Below, piece after piece: positions 18,527 to 29,953 of a stretch of 64,000 bases of DNA (the first letter of the stretch is position 1; every line of letters begins with the position of its first letter). The position numbers and the translations under genes were made by a program. The notes below the pieces were generated by a model, which did no database searches, was not told where the DNA came from, and saw nothing but the letters and a program-made list of their open reading frames with translations. The stretch spans positions 434,001-498,000 of the forward strand of contig CAVPYB010000003.1 of NCBI GenBank assembly GCA_963709875.1, given 5' to 3'. This DNA comes from JAQBDA01 sp963709875 (lineage in GTDB: Bacteria > Chloroflexota > Anaerolineae > Anaerolineales > UBA4823).

Positions 18527-21246
18527 GCCACACAAATATGAACGTATCCCCAGCCGGTCCCAGTCGAAGACATACCGATGACTCCCCTGCGCCAGTGTTA
18601 TTCAGGCTGATCCAGGCCGGTGCAGGTGTCGGGATCGCTATATTCGGAATGCTGTTCCTGCGCTCAGGCTCCGTGCAGATCCTGGTCGTTTTATTCTTCC
18701 TGCTGGTGGGATTGATACTCACTCAAATCGGCTATCTGCAGTATCAACAAGGCAAGCAAAAAAAATCTCTGCTGTTAACGTTCACTGCTCTATTATTCCT
18801 CTTTGCAGCACCCATCCTGATGCTCGAAAATGCTGAGGGATACCTTATAACAAGCGGCATGTTGGCCGTGCTAATCACATCGAGCTACCTGGTGGAATAC
18901 CGGATGCAGCGATTGGGGGCTGCAGCCATTTTCCTGCTGTTCTCACTGCTCGCAAGCAGTACCAGGCTTTTTGCCGGATATGATATTAGCAGCTCCACAG
19001 CGCTGAGTATTTTCTTGCCAGCGACAGCCCTTATACTCGGACTGACCGCTGCATACCTGCTGATCAGAAATATCCAACGAAGTAGTATCCGTGTCCGCCT
19101 GATTGCTTCATTCATCGTCGTGGCTGTCTTACCATTGGCCATCGCCGCCGGTGCAGCAAGCATCATCGGGACCAGGGCAACTATAGACAGCGCCGTTGAT
19201 CTTATGGAGGCTGTAGTAAACCTGAAAGAGGCAGCCATAACATCTTGGCTGGATGAATTGAGCGCCAGCCTGGCAGATCAAGCCAGCCCTGATCCGGCAG
19301 GAAAAGATATTGCTTCCTTGTTGAGCGAGTCCCCTGACTCAGAGCGTTATCGGACAATTCTCAACGCCCAGCGTCGGCAGCTGTTCAACGCTTTGAGAAC
19401 TGGTTATGAGTTTGATGAGTATCTGGTACTCGATCGCTCAGGAACTGTTGTTCTGTCAACAGATAATGCGCTGGAAGGATTGAATTATGGGAGTGAGCCA
19501 TTCTTCCAGAAAGCACTCAGTGGGGAAATCATCAACCCGATCACCACAATCGATTCAATGGGTGGTCAGGCTCTTCTGGTTTCAACCCCCGTTTACAACA
19601 AAGGCCAGCTGCTCGGTGTCATTACTGGGAAAGCCGCATTAAGTAATCTGTCCGAGATCATGCGCCAGGGTGGAGATATCGGTCAAACCGGGGAGGTCTA
19701 CCTGGTTGCACCAGATTTTTCTTACCTGACCGGGACCCGTTCGGGGAGTGATATCCCGAAAGAGAATATGGCGTTGACCCGTGGAGCGATAGATGCAATC
19801 CTGGGCAAGCAAGATGGGACGGGAACTTATGAAAACACCCAGGAGATCGAAGTTATCGGTGCATACCGCTGGCTGCCTGTGCTCGGGGCGGCGATCTTCG
19901 CTGAACAAACTCGCGCAGAGGTATTTTCTCCTACACTCATAACCATTGTGGTCAATTCAGCCATATCACTGGCACTTATCGCAGCAACCGTCGTGTTCGG
20001 TCTGGTTGTTTCAAACAGCATCGGCAGACCTTTGGGAACTCTGACGAAGATCACACAAGAAGTCGCTACAGGTAACCTCGAACTGGAAGCACCGATTAGC
20101 AGCCGGGATGATGAGATCTCGATGCTTGCCCGCGCTTTCAACCAAATGACTGCACAGCTGCGAATCATGATCGAGAACCTGGAGAAACGCGTTGCAGAAC
20201 GCACCGTGGAGGTAGAGGCGCGGAACACACAATTGATCATCGCCTCCCAATTAAGCAACACTGTTACTACCATTTTGGATGTAGATGAATTGGTACAACA
20301 GGTTGTCGACCTCATTCAAGACCGGTTCAAGTTGTATTATGTAGGCCTTTTCCTGGTTGACAATATCAATCAATATGCTGTTCTGAAGGCAGGCACCGGA
20401 GAAGCCGGCGCAGAAATGGTCGCCCGCAACCATCGCATCAAGTTGGGTGAGGGTATGATCGGCTGGAGCATTCTGAACTCAAAAGCCCGAGTTTCTCAAC
20501 AGGTGGCAGAAGATCCGGTCAGGTTATCAACTGCTGATCTTCCAGAGACACAGTCCGAAGCAGCCATACCCTTACGCTCCAGGGGTGAGGTAATTGGAGC
20601 GCTTACGATCCAAAGCGAAGCACCCTATGCATTCAACGATGCTTCCTTGGCGACATTCCAGACGATGGCTGACCAGATTGCTGTCGCAATAGACAATGCC
20701 AGGCTGTTCGAGGAGGTCCAGCGCACCCTCGAAACATCCAGGCTGGCATATGCAGAGCTGAGCCGCAAGGCATGGTTAGAGCGAATCAGCGCCAGACCCA
20801 TCCAGGCTGTCCGTAATGAACGGGGCATCAGTGTCGTAGATCTTCAAAATACCTCGACAGAGCTCCCGCAGGTCGAATACTCAAAGTCCCAGGAGAACGG
20901 CGAAAATGGTGTCCTGCAGGTTCCCATTACTGTACGTGGCGTCGCAATCGGCACTCTAAACGCGCACAAACCGCCCGATCGCTCATATTGGAACGAGGAA
21001 GAGAAAGACATGCTGCTGACCCTAACCGAGCAGCTCGGAATCGCACTGGAGAGCGCCCGGTTGTTTGAAGAGACGTTGACACGTGCAGAGCGGGAGCGGC
21101 TGATCAGCCAGATTGCCAACCGTGTAAGGGAAACATTAGACATCGAAACCGTCCTCAAGACCGCAGTGATCGAGATGCAATCGGCAATGGACCTGCACGA
21201 GGTAGAGGTGCACATGTCACCAAACGGCGGTCAGGAGCCCCTATAA
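18523..21246 (+). CDS. Membrane-dCache-HAMP-GAF sensor without kinase domain (sensor 4)
   Basis: 907 aa in one frame. N-terminal hydrophobic segments (about 25-185) precede a membrane anchor, a double-Cache domain (about 225-450, with YDLYLV-like and VYLVAPD strands) and a membrane segment at about 465-490. HAMP, a GAF domain (LYYVGLFLVDN to LTIQSEAPYAF), a second GAF-like domain and the signature RLISQIANRVRETLDIETVLKTAV follow. It overlaps the previous gene by 4 nt and the next by 1 nt (TAATG), so translation is coupled. No kinase or other output is present. Confidence 0.83.
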   Translation: MSHTNMNVSPAGPSRRHTDDSPAPVLFRLIQAGAGVGIAIFGMLFLRSGSVQILVVLFFLLVGLILTQIGYLQYQQGKQKKSLLLTFTALLFLFAAPILMLENAEGYLITSGMLAVLITSSYLVEYRMQRLGAAAIFLLFSLLASSTRLFAGYDISSSTALSIFLPATALILGLTAAYLLIRNIQRSSIRVRLIASFIVVAVLPLAIAAGAASIIGTRATIDSAVDLMEAVVNLKEAAITSWLDELSASLADQASPDPAGKDIASLLSESPDSERYRTILNAQRRQLFNALRTGYEFDEYLVLDRSGTVVLSTDNALEGLNYGSEPFFQKALSGEIINPITTIDSMGGQALLVSTPVYNKGQLLGVITGKAALSNLSEIMRQGGDIGQTGEVYLVAPDFSYLTGTRSGSDIPKENMALTRGAIDAILGKQDGTGTYENTQEIEVIGAYRWLPVLGAAIFAEQTRAEVFSPTLITIVVNSAISLALIAATVVFGLVVSNSIGRPLGTLTKITQEVATGNLELEAPISSRDDEISMLARAFNQMTAQLRIMIENLEKRVAERTVEVEARNTQLIIASQLSNTVTTILDVDELVQQVVDLIQDRFKLYYVGLFLVDNINQYAVLKAGTGEAGAEMVARNHRIKLGEGMIGWSILNSKARVSQQVAEDPVRLSTADLPETQSEAAIPLRSRGEVIGALTIQSEAPYAFNDASLATFQTMADQIAVAIDNARLFEEVQRTLETSRLAYAELSRKAWLERISARPIQAVRNERGISVVDLQNTSTELPQVEYSKSQENGENGVLQVPITVRGVAIGTLNAHKPPDRSYWNEEEKDMLLTLTEQLGIALESARLFEETLTRAERERLISQIANRVRETLDIETVLKTAVIEMQSAMDLHEVEVHMSPNGGQEPL

Positions 21247-22732
21247 TGGCGAAGACAAAGCGCGGCATGAAAGTCTCGACCAAACTTAATATCGTTTTTT
21301 TGTTGAGCTTGATCATAATAACCGGCGTCCAGACCTGGCTGCGCAACAATACCAACCAACAAATTGCATTTCTATTATCTATCGTTTTCACACTGTTAGC
21401 ATTTGGGGCACTTTGGTTGTTCACCCACCGGGTGGTCGCTCGTTCCCTTTCCAGGCTGCTTCAGGTAGCCGAGCGCTGGAAATCCGGCGATCTGAGCACC
21501 CGGACAGAGCTTAAAACCAGCGATGAATTCCAACTGCTAGGAGATACGTTCAACCAGCTTTCAAGTGAATTGAACCAAACTCTCAAAGGGCTAGAGAAGA
21601 CGGTCGCTGAACGCACACTGATCCTTCAACGACGAGCCAGGCAGCTCCAGGCAGCAGCGGATGTAGGACGTATTGCCGTCACAATCCGTGACCTGGATAT
21701 CCTGCTTCCGGAAGCGACACGTTTGATCAGCATTCGCTTCGATGTCTATCATGTCGGGATATTTCTGATTGATGAAATTGGGGAATTTGCGATCCTGAAA
21801 GCATCCAACAGTGAGGGTGGAAAACGGATGCTCCAGGAACAATACAGGCTGAAAGTTGGAACCCAAGGTCTGGTGGGCTATGTCGCCAGCCACGGGGAAC
21901 CCCGGATATCGCAAGATGTCGGGACAGACACTATCCACCATAAAAACCCTCACCTCCCCCAAACCCAATCTGAGATCGCCCTGCCGCTTGGAGTTGGAGG
22001 AGTGATGCTAGGGGTATTGGACGTGCAGAGTACCCGCCCAGGGGCATTTACTGATGAGGATGCCTCAATTTTGCAGATCATGGCAGATCAGGTGGCAACT
22101 GCCATTGACAATGCCCGGTTACTGGACGAAAACCGCAAAGCACTGGATGTATCCCGCCGGGCGTATGGGGAGTTATCACAAGAGGTATGGGGTAAGTTCC
22201 TGCAAACCAGACCTGAGCTCGGTTTTGTCGTATCGAGAGACAACCCCACAATCCGGTCCGCTCAAAAACGAAGTCCTTCTGAGCACGCTGTCCATGAAAA
22301 ATCTAATCTCTGGCAGAGCAGGATAGTGAATATACTGTCACAATACCAATCAGGCTGCGCGACCACGTCATTGGAGCCTTTCGTCTGCAGAAAAAAGAAT
22401 CCACCGGAGCATGGAAACCCGATGAGATCGACCTAATGCAGTCGATTGCCAACCAGGTCAGCATTGCACTGGAAGCTTCTCGTTTATTTGATGATTCGCA
22501 GCGACGCGCCGAGCGAGAGCGCCTGGCTGGTGAGATTACAGCCCGGATGAGAGCAACCAACGATCCACAAGAGATCCTTCAGGTTGCAGTCAGGGAACTG
22601 CGCAACGCGCTTCAAGCTACACAGGCTCAAGTAATCCTGAAAAGCAATCCTGGGAAGGGAAATCTGTCTGACCTCAGGAAAAATGGCGACCAGGCTGGAA
22701 TGGATATCGAGGCGTCAGAACAAGATGTCTGA
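21246..22732 (+). CDS. HAMP-GAF membrane sensor without kinase domain (sensor 5, frameshifted)
   Basis: About 495 aa after restoring one missing base near 22330-22345, where the frame resumes as IPIRLRDHVIGAF. Two membrane helices (about 13-30 and 38-58) lie close together, so the outside part is almost absent. HAMP-like helices, a GAF domain (FDVYHVGIFLIDE to LDVQSTRPGAF) and a second GAF-like region follow. The end signature is RLAGEITARMRATNDPQEILQVAV. It is the shortest member of the array and overlaps the kinase gene by 8 nt. Confidence 0.75.
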
Positions 22733-25700
22733 GAAGCGGATGCTCATCCGGCTCGATGGTTTGTTCACCGATCTTGCCAGAGGCTCGGACACTTACCACG
22801 TTGAAGGAATCGATAACTCCCCAGGATGGCGCTGGGAATGCGATTCTCATGGCTGCATCACCGCCTGCAGCCCGGAAGTCAAGTACTTCTTGGGGATCTC
22901 CGCAGATGAATTTCTGGGAAATAGAGTCGATAGTTTTCGACTGATACCCGATTCTGCTGCCTTGCTCTCGTCTGTACTCGCAAATATCCAGGATAGAAGA
23001 GAAATCTCTCTCAGCTACCTGACAAGCAGACGGGGAGGTTGTACAGACCATCACCACGATTGCCCCATCTCCTGATGGGAAGTCTAATAATTCCCACCAT
23101 GGGTGGCAGGGAAGAGTAAGCATATATATCGAAACACCATCTCCACAAATCCGCAAACCTGTCCAAACCATTTTCCACGAACCTGACACTCTCCCTGCAA
23201 AGCCAGTCCCACCCGCCTCTGGGGTGGCTCGGAGACGGACAAAAGGATTCCTGGCAGATGAGGCTCAAGTGATACCTGTCAGCACATCTCTGACCAACCT
23301 GGGTGATGAGAGCATCAAAGTACAACATCTGCTTTACAAGAATACGGGTGAAAATGAGCCAGCCGCTCTGGCACTCCCAGTTTCATCCCGTGATGGTGCA
23401 GAGAATCTGCTGCTGGAGATCATAGACAACCAGGATATCCGCCACTGGAGTGAAGATGAGATCCTGCTCGTTGAACACGTTGCAGACCAGCTGACTTTGG
23501 CGCTTGAAAACGCCCAGCTGTTCGAACAGATCCAGCTGCGGGCTGAGGAACTGAGCATTCTGCGCCAGGTCTCTCTTGAACTGGCGCGCGAACAGCACGA
23601 TCTGCAATCCGTGCTCGATATCATAAACCGTCGGGCTGCGGAATTGATGAATGCCGAGAGCTCGGCAATCTGGATTTGGGATGATAATCTGAACCGGCTG
23701 GTGGTAAAGAGCATCCACCTCTCCACCGGAGAGTTCCGTGAAATTTCTGACATCACGCCACGAGAGGAGCTGCCTGAGCTTGCCTTCAGCAACCGGAAAA
23801 CATTAGTTGTCAATGACTATTCTCCTTGGGTAAAACCCACATTGATCCAGGAGCTTGATAATGCTTCTCCAGCAATCGCTGTGCCGCTCGAGTGGCAGGC
23901 TCAAGCTGCTGGAGTACTGCTCTTATGCCGCAAACATGGCGAGCAAATTTTCAGTTCAAATGAGAGACATCTCGCCGAACTATTTGCAGGGCAGGCAGGT
24001 GCTGTCATACAGAATGCAATGTTATTCGACCAGACCCAATCCGCCCTTGAAGAGACAGACCTGTTATATAAAGCAAGCGGCGAATTAAATGCCAGTATTA
24101 CATACCAAAAAATCCTCGACATCTTACTCAGCTACACGATACTGGGTACAAATTCTTGCGAGGTGGTCATTAATGTTTATGATCGTCACTGGGATAAGAC
24201 GACCGTACCGGAATGGTACGAACAGGTTGCCAGATGGACTCCTGGAGAAGGTACTGACGAGAATATTCGCAGGTATGCATTCTCCTCGATCCCATATGCG
24301 AGCAGAATTCTGAAAGCCTCCGCACCGACGATTATCGAAGATATATCAAGCGATAACCGCTTAGGGCCACAGGCTCGGGAGAAATATATCGATCGTTACA
24401 ATGCCAGCAGTGTCCTGTTTGCACCATTAGTAAGCGCCGGACAATGGATCGGGCATATAACCGCGATCTACGAGCAGCCATCTCGTTTCTCGGAGTTTGC
24501 TGTACGCCGGCTCACTGCCCTCACCGGACAGGCAGCAATTGGTGTGCAGAACCTGCGCCTGTTAGATGAGACCCGCAGAAAAGCAGATGAGCTACAAACA
24601 GCAGCCGAGATCGCCCGTGACACGACAGGCACCCTCTCGCTGGACACACTCCTAAACCGAGCAGCACAGCTCATCCGCGAGAAGTTCAGCTACTACCATA
24701 CAACAATCTTCTTGCTGGATGAGCGAGGCACTTTTGCATATCCCAGAGCCTCAACCAGCAAGAACAGTGATGGCCAAATCAGCCACCAGTCCAGGGTCGC
24801 GGTGGGATCGAATTCAGTTATCGGCTACGTGACACAGGTAGGCGAGCACCTGTTGATCAACGATATCAGCCAGGACCCACTACGGCTCCCCAATCCTTTA
24901 TTGCCCGAATCCCGTGCAGAATTGGGCATACCTCTAAAAATTGGTGATCGGGTCATCGGTGCATTAGACGTCCAATCGATGCGTGTAAATGCCTTCACCC
25001 TGAACGATATCTCCGTTTTGCAGGTGCTGGCAGACCAGATAGCTGTGGCAGTTGAGAACGCTCGCTCTTATGAGATCTCCTTGCACGCGATGGAAGAAAT
25101 GCGCAAAGCTGATCAGCTGAAGAGCCAGTTCCTGGCGAATATGAGCCATGAATTGCGAACGCCTTTAAACTCAATCATCGGATTCTCAAGAGTTATCCTA
25201 AAAGGGATCGATGGTCCGATCAATGACACCCAGCAGCAAGATCTTCAGGCGATCTATAGCTCTGGACAGCACCTGCTAAGCCTGATCAATGATATTCTCG
25301 ACCTATCGAAAATTGAAGCCGGGAAAATGGAACTTTCATTTGAGAACGGGGTCAACATACGGGAGCTGATCCAGAGTGTACTCTCTACCGCAAAAGGGCT
25401 GGTCAAAGACAAACCTATCGAAATTATCTGCGAGCTGCCATCTGATTTACCGCTGATGAGAGCTGATCCGCTGAAGATTCGTCAGGTGCTGCTGAACCTG
25501 ATCTCGAATGCTGCAAAATTTACCGATCAAGGTTCGATCACGATCGAAGCTGACAGGCAGGTGGACCATCAGAATAACCCCACACTGAAAATAAGTGTGA
25601 TCGATACCGGATACGGTATCTCAACTGAAGACCAAAAGAAGCTCTTCCTGCCATTCTCGCAGGTGGATGCTTCGCCAACACGAAAGACCGGTGGCAGTGG

Positions 25701-26214
25701 GTTAGGTCTCTCGATTTGCCGTCACTTGATCGACATGCACAACGGAGAGATCGGGGTCGTCAGTGAAGTTGGCGTTGGAAGCACGTTTTATTTCATACTG
25801 CCTGCCTCCCATGAGAATATAAAAGAGCGCATTACTGATGAAAGACCGCTATCGAGAACACTGGTCTGCATTGACAGTGATCAGGAAGTGATCCAGCTAT
25901 ACGAACGCTACCTTAAACCGCATGGGTACGAAGTCCTGCCATATACAGACCCTGAAAAAGCTGTCCGGGCTGCCGGCCAGCTGCGGCCTCTGGCGATCAC
26001 CCTGGATATCGCCCTGTCGAATGCCGATGGTTGGGAAATCCTGCAGAAATTGAAGAGCAGCCCGGCAACATGGAGCATCCCGGTCATCATTTGCAGCATT
26101 CAAGACGAACAAGTAAAGGCAGCGACAAGTGGAGCTTACAGCTACCTCTTGAAGCCCATTCTTGAAGAAGATCTGCTTAATATCATCCATCGGATCGAGT
26201 TCCCCGGTCAATAG
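22725..26214 (+). CDS. Hybrid histidine kinase: PAS/GAF repeats, HisKA-HATPase, receiver (frameshifted)
   Basis: About 1162 aa after removing one extra base near 23036. An N-terminal PAS-like segment (WRWECDSHGCITACSPEV) is followed by about four GAF domains, the last closely like those of the upstream sensors (FSYYHTTIFLLDE to LDVQSMRVNAF). The kinase has NMSHELRTPLNSI (phospho-His), LNLISNAAKFT, DTGYGIS and GGSGLGLSICRHL. A C-terminal receiver has its Asp in AITLDIAL and its Lys in YLLKPI. No membrane segment is evident, so it is probably cytosolic. It is the only kinase in the array and the likely common output of sensors 1-5. Confidence 0.87.
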
Positions 26215-26232
26215 TCATCAATTGGAGGCTAA

Positions 26233-27920
26233 TTGAATTTCAATTGTATTGCTGAATGCCTGGATTGTGGCAACCGCGCCCCATATTCGCCGCTATCTCC
26301 TGGCTGTCCTGAATGCGGCAGCTCGTGGAGAGAGGCCCGTTATGATTATCCAGCTCTAGGGCGATATCTACCGGAGCGAGTTCGGGATCGCCCATTCGAC
26401 ATGTGGCGTTACAAGGAATTATTACCCTTAGATCACCTATACGCATCCCTTTCGATGGGAGATGGCGGCACGCCTCTCATTAAAGCAAACAATTATGGGA
26501 TGATGCTGGGCTGCCCCAACCTGTATATCAAAGATGAACGCCAAAGCCCTACCAGCTCATTTAAAGACCGCCAGGCTGCGCTGGGCATCGCCGCCCTCAA
26601 AGAGGCCGGGATCAACGAGGTTGTGATTGCCTCGACTGGGAATGTCGCTATCGCATATGCAGCCCATGCCGCCCGAGCTGGGATCAAAGTCTGGGCATTC
26701 CTCACCAGTCTTGTTCCACCAGAGAAAATGAGGGAAGTAGCTATATATGGTGCTCAGGTCGTAAAGGTGACCGCCACTTATGATCAGGTAAAAAAAGTGG
26801 CCGCTGAATTTGCCCAGCAGCGGAATATTTACCTGGAAGCAGGTGCCAGAACCATCCCATCTATTGAATTGATGAAGACCATCGCATTCGAGATTTCGGA
26901 ACAGATCACAAAGATATCAGGAAATCCTGCGCAGGGTAAGAATACTCGCTCACCCCAATGGCAAACGCCCGATTGGTATTTTCAGTCGGTCAGTGGAGGG
27001 CTGGGTCCCTTAGGGGTTCAGAAGGGCTTCAATGAATTGCAGCAGATGGGGCTTACTGATCGCATGCCCGGTCTTGGGATTATCCAGGCAGAAGGCTGCT
27101 CACCGATGGTGAGAGCCTGGAAGAATGGTCTGGACGTAGCAGAACCAATAGACTCTCCCCGCACGCATATAACTACCCTGGCAACCGGAGACCCAGGTAG
27201 AACCTATAGCCTTTTAGCACAACGCATGCGCAGCTCGGGGGGCGGGGTGTTCGAATCGGTTACCGATGAGGAGACTTTCCGAACGATTCATATTCTGGCT
27301 AAAATGGAGGGTCTCTCGGTTGAACCTGCTGCTGCGGTCTGCTTTGCCGGGTTGATCAAACTTGTTCGCGGCAGGAGCGATAAATCCAACGGATACGATC
27401 GTTATCAACTGTACCGGGCATACGATGCCAATCGAAAAAATGATCCTTGGCGATGGTTGGTACAAAAATGTTGCCGTACCGAGTACCACGGCCGCGGAAA
27501 CTCCGCAGGAGGGCTTGCTGTCTGCTTTCAACCGCATCTCCTCCGATCGCTATCCTAAAATCCTGGTTGTAGATGATGTACCTGATGCACGACGCTTGAT
27601 CAGACGTATATTCCAATCCCAGGGAGATTTCTCGATTGTAGAAGCGAGCAGCGGCCGGGAAGCAATCGATTTAACCCAATCGGAGCTGCCCGACCTCATC
27701 ATTCTCGACCTGATGATGCCGGAGATCGATGGTTTTGGGGTCTTGGATGAACTTTAAGGCAAACCCCAAAACCTCGCATATCCCGGTCATCGTGGTCACC
27801 GCCAAGGAACTGACTCCTATGGAGAATGAACTCCTGCGCGGCCGCGTACACTCGCTCATGCAAAAAGGCCAGTTTATGAGTGATGAGTTTATGGAGGAGA
27901 TAAACACCCTGGTCGGTTGA
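26233..27920 (+). CDS. Threonine synthase-like PLP enzyme fused to a receiver domain (two frameshifts)
   Basis: About 561 aa after removing single extra bases near 27371 and 27752. The N-terminus has a zinc-ribbon-like CxxC...CxxC (CLDCG, CPECG). The PLP lysine lies in SSFKDRQ (Lys111), with STGNVAIAYAAHAAR and SVSGGLGPLG as further fold-type II motifs. The enzyme ends at NCTGHTMPIEKMILGDGW. After a linker of about 30 residues a receiver begins at ILVVDDVPDARRLIRR, with the acceptor Asp in LIILDLMMPE. Enzyme end and receiver start share one continuous frame (27362-27757), so the fusion is not made by the indels. TTG start with GGAGG, 18 nt after the kinase gene. Confidence 0.82.
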
Positions 27921-27946
27921 CCCAGCGACTGAGATCTGTGGAAATT

Positions 27947-28972
27947 ATGGAAAAGACCAGACCTGCCAACAATCTGCAAATTGAAGGGATAACGGACCGG
28001 GGGAAGACAGCCGCAAGTCTACCGGGTAGCTCTCGCATGTTTGGCATTCTGGCTGCTCTGACCTCGGCAGTTTTCCTCGGCATGACCCCCATTTTCGGTA
28101 AACAGGCGATACTCTTCGGAGCCTCCCCTCTGGCAGTTGTTGCTTTCCGGACTGCATTTGCGTCGATACTACTGCTGGTGGTGATGCTGATATTTTATCG
28201 ACCACATCTGTATATCTACCCTGCCGGGCTGCTTGGGTGCGTTCTGGCGGGGATGATCAATGGGATTGGCTCTATTTTCTATTACAGTTCGCTAGGGAGA
28301 ATAGAAGCCAGCGTTGGGCAGCTTTTGTACTCGCTTTACCCGTTATTCCTGGTGTTGTGGCTCTCCTTGGACCATCAGGTGCCCGGGCGTCTTACGCTCC
28401 TACGGTTGATCCTGGCAATCAGCGCGGTCTTCCTGCTTACCGGTGTGCAGAACCAGCCTATCGATATCATCGGCGTGGTTGCGATGTTAATTGCATCTGC
28501 ATTGTATGCGCTGCATATTCCGATCAACCAGCGGGTATTGTACGATATGCCTGCCCCGACAGTAACCTTGTATACTCTGCTCTCAATGAGCGCAGTTGTG
28601 CTGCCGGTTTATATATTCTCACCTGCTGCAGATACTGCGGTAAATCTGCAAGCTTGGGCACCAATCCTTGGATTAACCCTTGTGACATTCTTTTCACGCC
28701 TCACTCTCTTTTTAGGTGTGAAGCATCTTGGGGGCATGCAAACGGCACTGCTTGGGCTGAGCGAGATCATCATAACTTTGTTTTTCGCTTATGTGTGGCT
28801 GGGAGAACGCCTGAGCGCGCAGCAGTGGATTGGGGCATTGCTCATGATTACCAGTTTGATGCTGGTCGTATTCGAAAAACAACAAGGTAAGAAGCGACCA
28901 TCTGCTGGTTGGCTTGGCTGGCTGAGACCACCAGGCTACCAATCGGACGTGCCCTGGCGATTGCACGATTAA
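27947..28972 (+). CDS. EamA/DMT-family transporter
   Basis: About 341 aa with ten hydrophobic segments in two EamA halves (about 35-165 and 180-310). This fold is typical of drug/metabolite exporters such as the RhtA amino-acid exporters. ATG 27947 is preferred over TTG 27917, which would overlap the previous stop. Substrate cannot be told from sequence. Being next to a threonine synthase-like gene, an amino acid is a reasonable guess. It ends 30 nt before a convergent regulator gene. Confidence 0.85.
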   Translation: MEKTRPANNLQIEGITDRGKTAASLPGSSRMFGILAALTSAVFLGMTPIFGKQAILFGASPLAVVAFRTAFASILLLVVMLIFYRPHLYIYPAGLLGCVLAGMINGIGSIFYYSSLGRIEASVGQLLYSLYPLFLVLWLSLDHQVPGRLTLLRLILAISAVFLLTGVQNQPIDIIGVVAMLIASALYALHIPINQRVLYDMPAPTVTLYTLLSMSAVVLPVYIFSPAADTAVNLQAWAPILGLTLVTFFSRLTLFLGVKHLGGMQTALLGLSEIIITLFFAYVWLGERLSAQQWIGALLMITSLMLVVFEKQQGKKRPSAGWLGWLRPPGYQSDVPWRLHD

Positions 28973-29002
28973 TCATCAACCGTGACATATACTGTCTATA
29001 TT

Positions 29003-29788
29003 CTATGCAGCTGGTGAAGTGTCGAACAGATATCCCGTTCCGCGTATGTTAACCACCCACTTCTCCGCCCCGGGGAAGTGGCCTAACTTTCTTCGCAAGC
29101 GACTGATCAGCGGCCGCAGAACCTCTGGTGCCTCCCTCTCACTGACATCATAACCCTGCACTGAATAAACCAGTTCCCGGTGGGTTAGCACTCTCCCCCG
29201 GTTCTCCACAAGGAACAGGAGCAGCTTGTTTTCAGTAGGGGTAAGGCTGACATGTTGGTTCCCACGCCAAATATCCCTGCGCAGTGTGTCAAACACCATC
29301 CCCTCTACCAGCTCGATCGAGGCTTGGGTAGCGTCAGGAACAATTTTAATACCCTCGGCATCCTTCAATCTCTTTAGCGAGCTTTCGAGCTGTTCGAGTA
29401 GAAGCTTCTTCTGCTGTTTTTCTGCGCGATATGCCAGACCGCGAGCGACACTGGATAAGATATTCTGAGCGGTGACAGGTTTTAATATATAATCATGCGC
29501 TCCGTGGCGCAGCGCTTCAATCGCAGTCTCTACGGTGCCATGAGCGGTGAGCATGATCACTTTAGTTTCCGGCAACAACTGATTGACCTGGCGCAAAACG
29601 TCGATTCCGGACATACCGGGCATTCGAATATCAAGCAGCAACAGGTCATAATCCGCGGTTTTAATGGCTTTTAGTGTAGCTTCACCTGAATCTGCCAGTT
29701 CTACATCATAACCATCCAGGATTAATATCTCCTGAAGTGATTCACGTACTGCAGCTTCATCATCAACTACCAATATTTTCGCTCTCAT
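29003..29788 (-). CDS. Response regulator with OmpR-type winged-helix domain
   Basis: 261 aa. The receiver (1-120) has VVDDEA, the acceptor in LLLLDIRMPG (Asp53), MLTAHG and the Lys in ILKPVT. A coiled linker (about 125-160) leads to a winged helix (about 165-255) with LTPTENKLLLFL and the C-terminal IRGTGYLF hairpin typical of OmpR/PhoB. The receiver is closer in style to NtrC-type receivers, so this is a mixed architecture. A TATAAT box lies at 29823-29828 on the - strand. It is convergent with the EamA gene and may be the transcriptional output of the neighbouring kinase. Confidence 0.9.
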   Translation of the reverse strand: MRAKILVVDDEAAVRESLQEILILDGYDVELADSGEATLKAIKTADYDLLLLDIRMPGMSGIDVLRQVNQLLPETKVIMLTAHGTVETAIEALRHGAHDYILKPVTAQNILSSVARGLAYRAEKQQKKLLLEQLESSLKRLKDAEGIKIVPDATQASIELVEGMVFDTLRRDIWRGNQHVSLTPTENKLLLFLVENRGRVLTHRELVYSVQGYDVSEREAPEVLRPLISRLRRKLGHFPGAEKWVVNIRGTGYLFDTSPAA

Positions 29789-29953
29789 CTTTCATCTCCC
29801 GCCAGAAAAATCTACATTCACGATTATACATGATTCTGCAATTATTTTAATATTTTTCATTATGGTATGGCGAATCTCAAATCCCATCCCTGCTCATTGG
29901 CGGTGTCGACAGCCAATCTCATATGATATACTGCAAGCGCACAGCTCGGTACT

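Noticed and set aside
28237..28890. 217-codon + frame inside the EamA gene
   Set aside because: Out-of-frame shadow; the EamA frame gives the membrane pattern.
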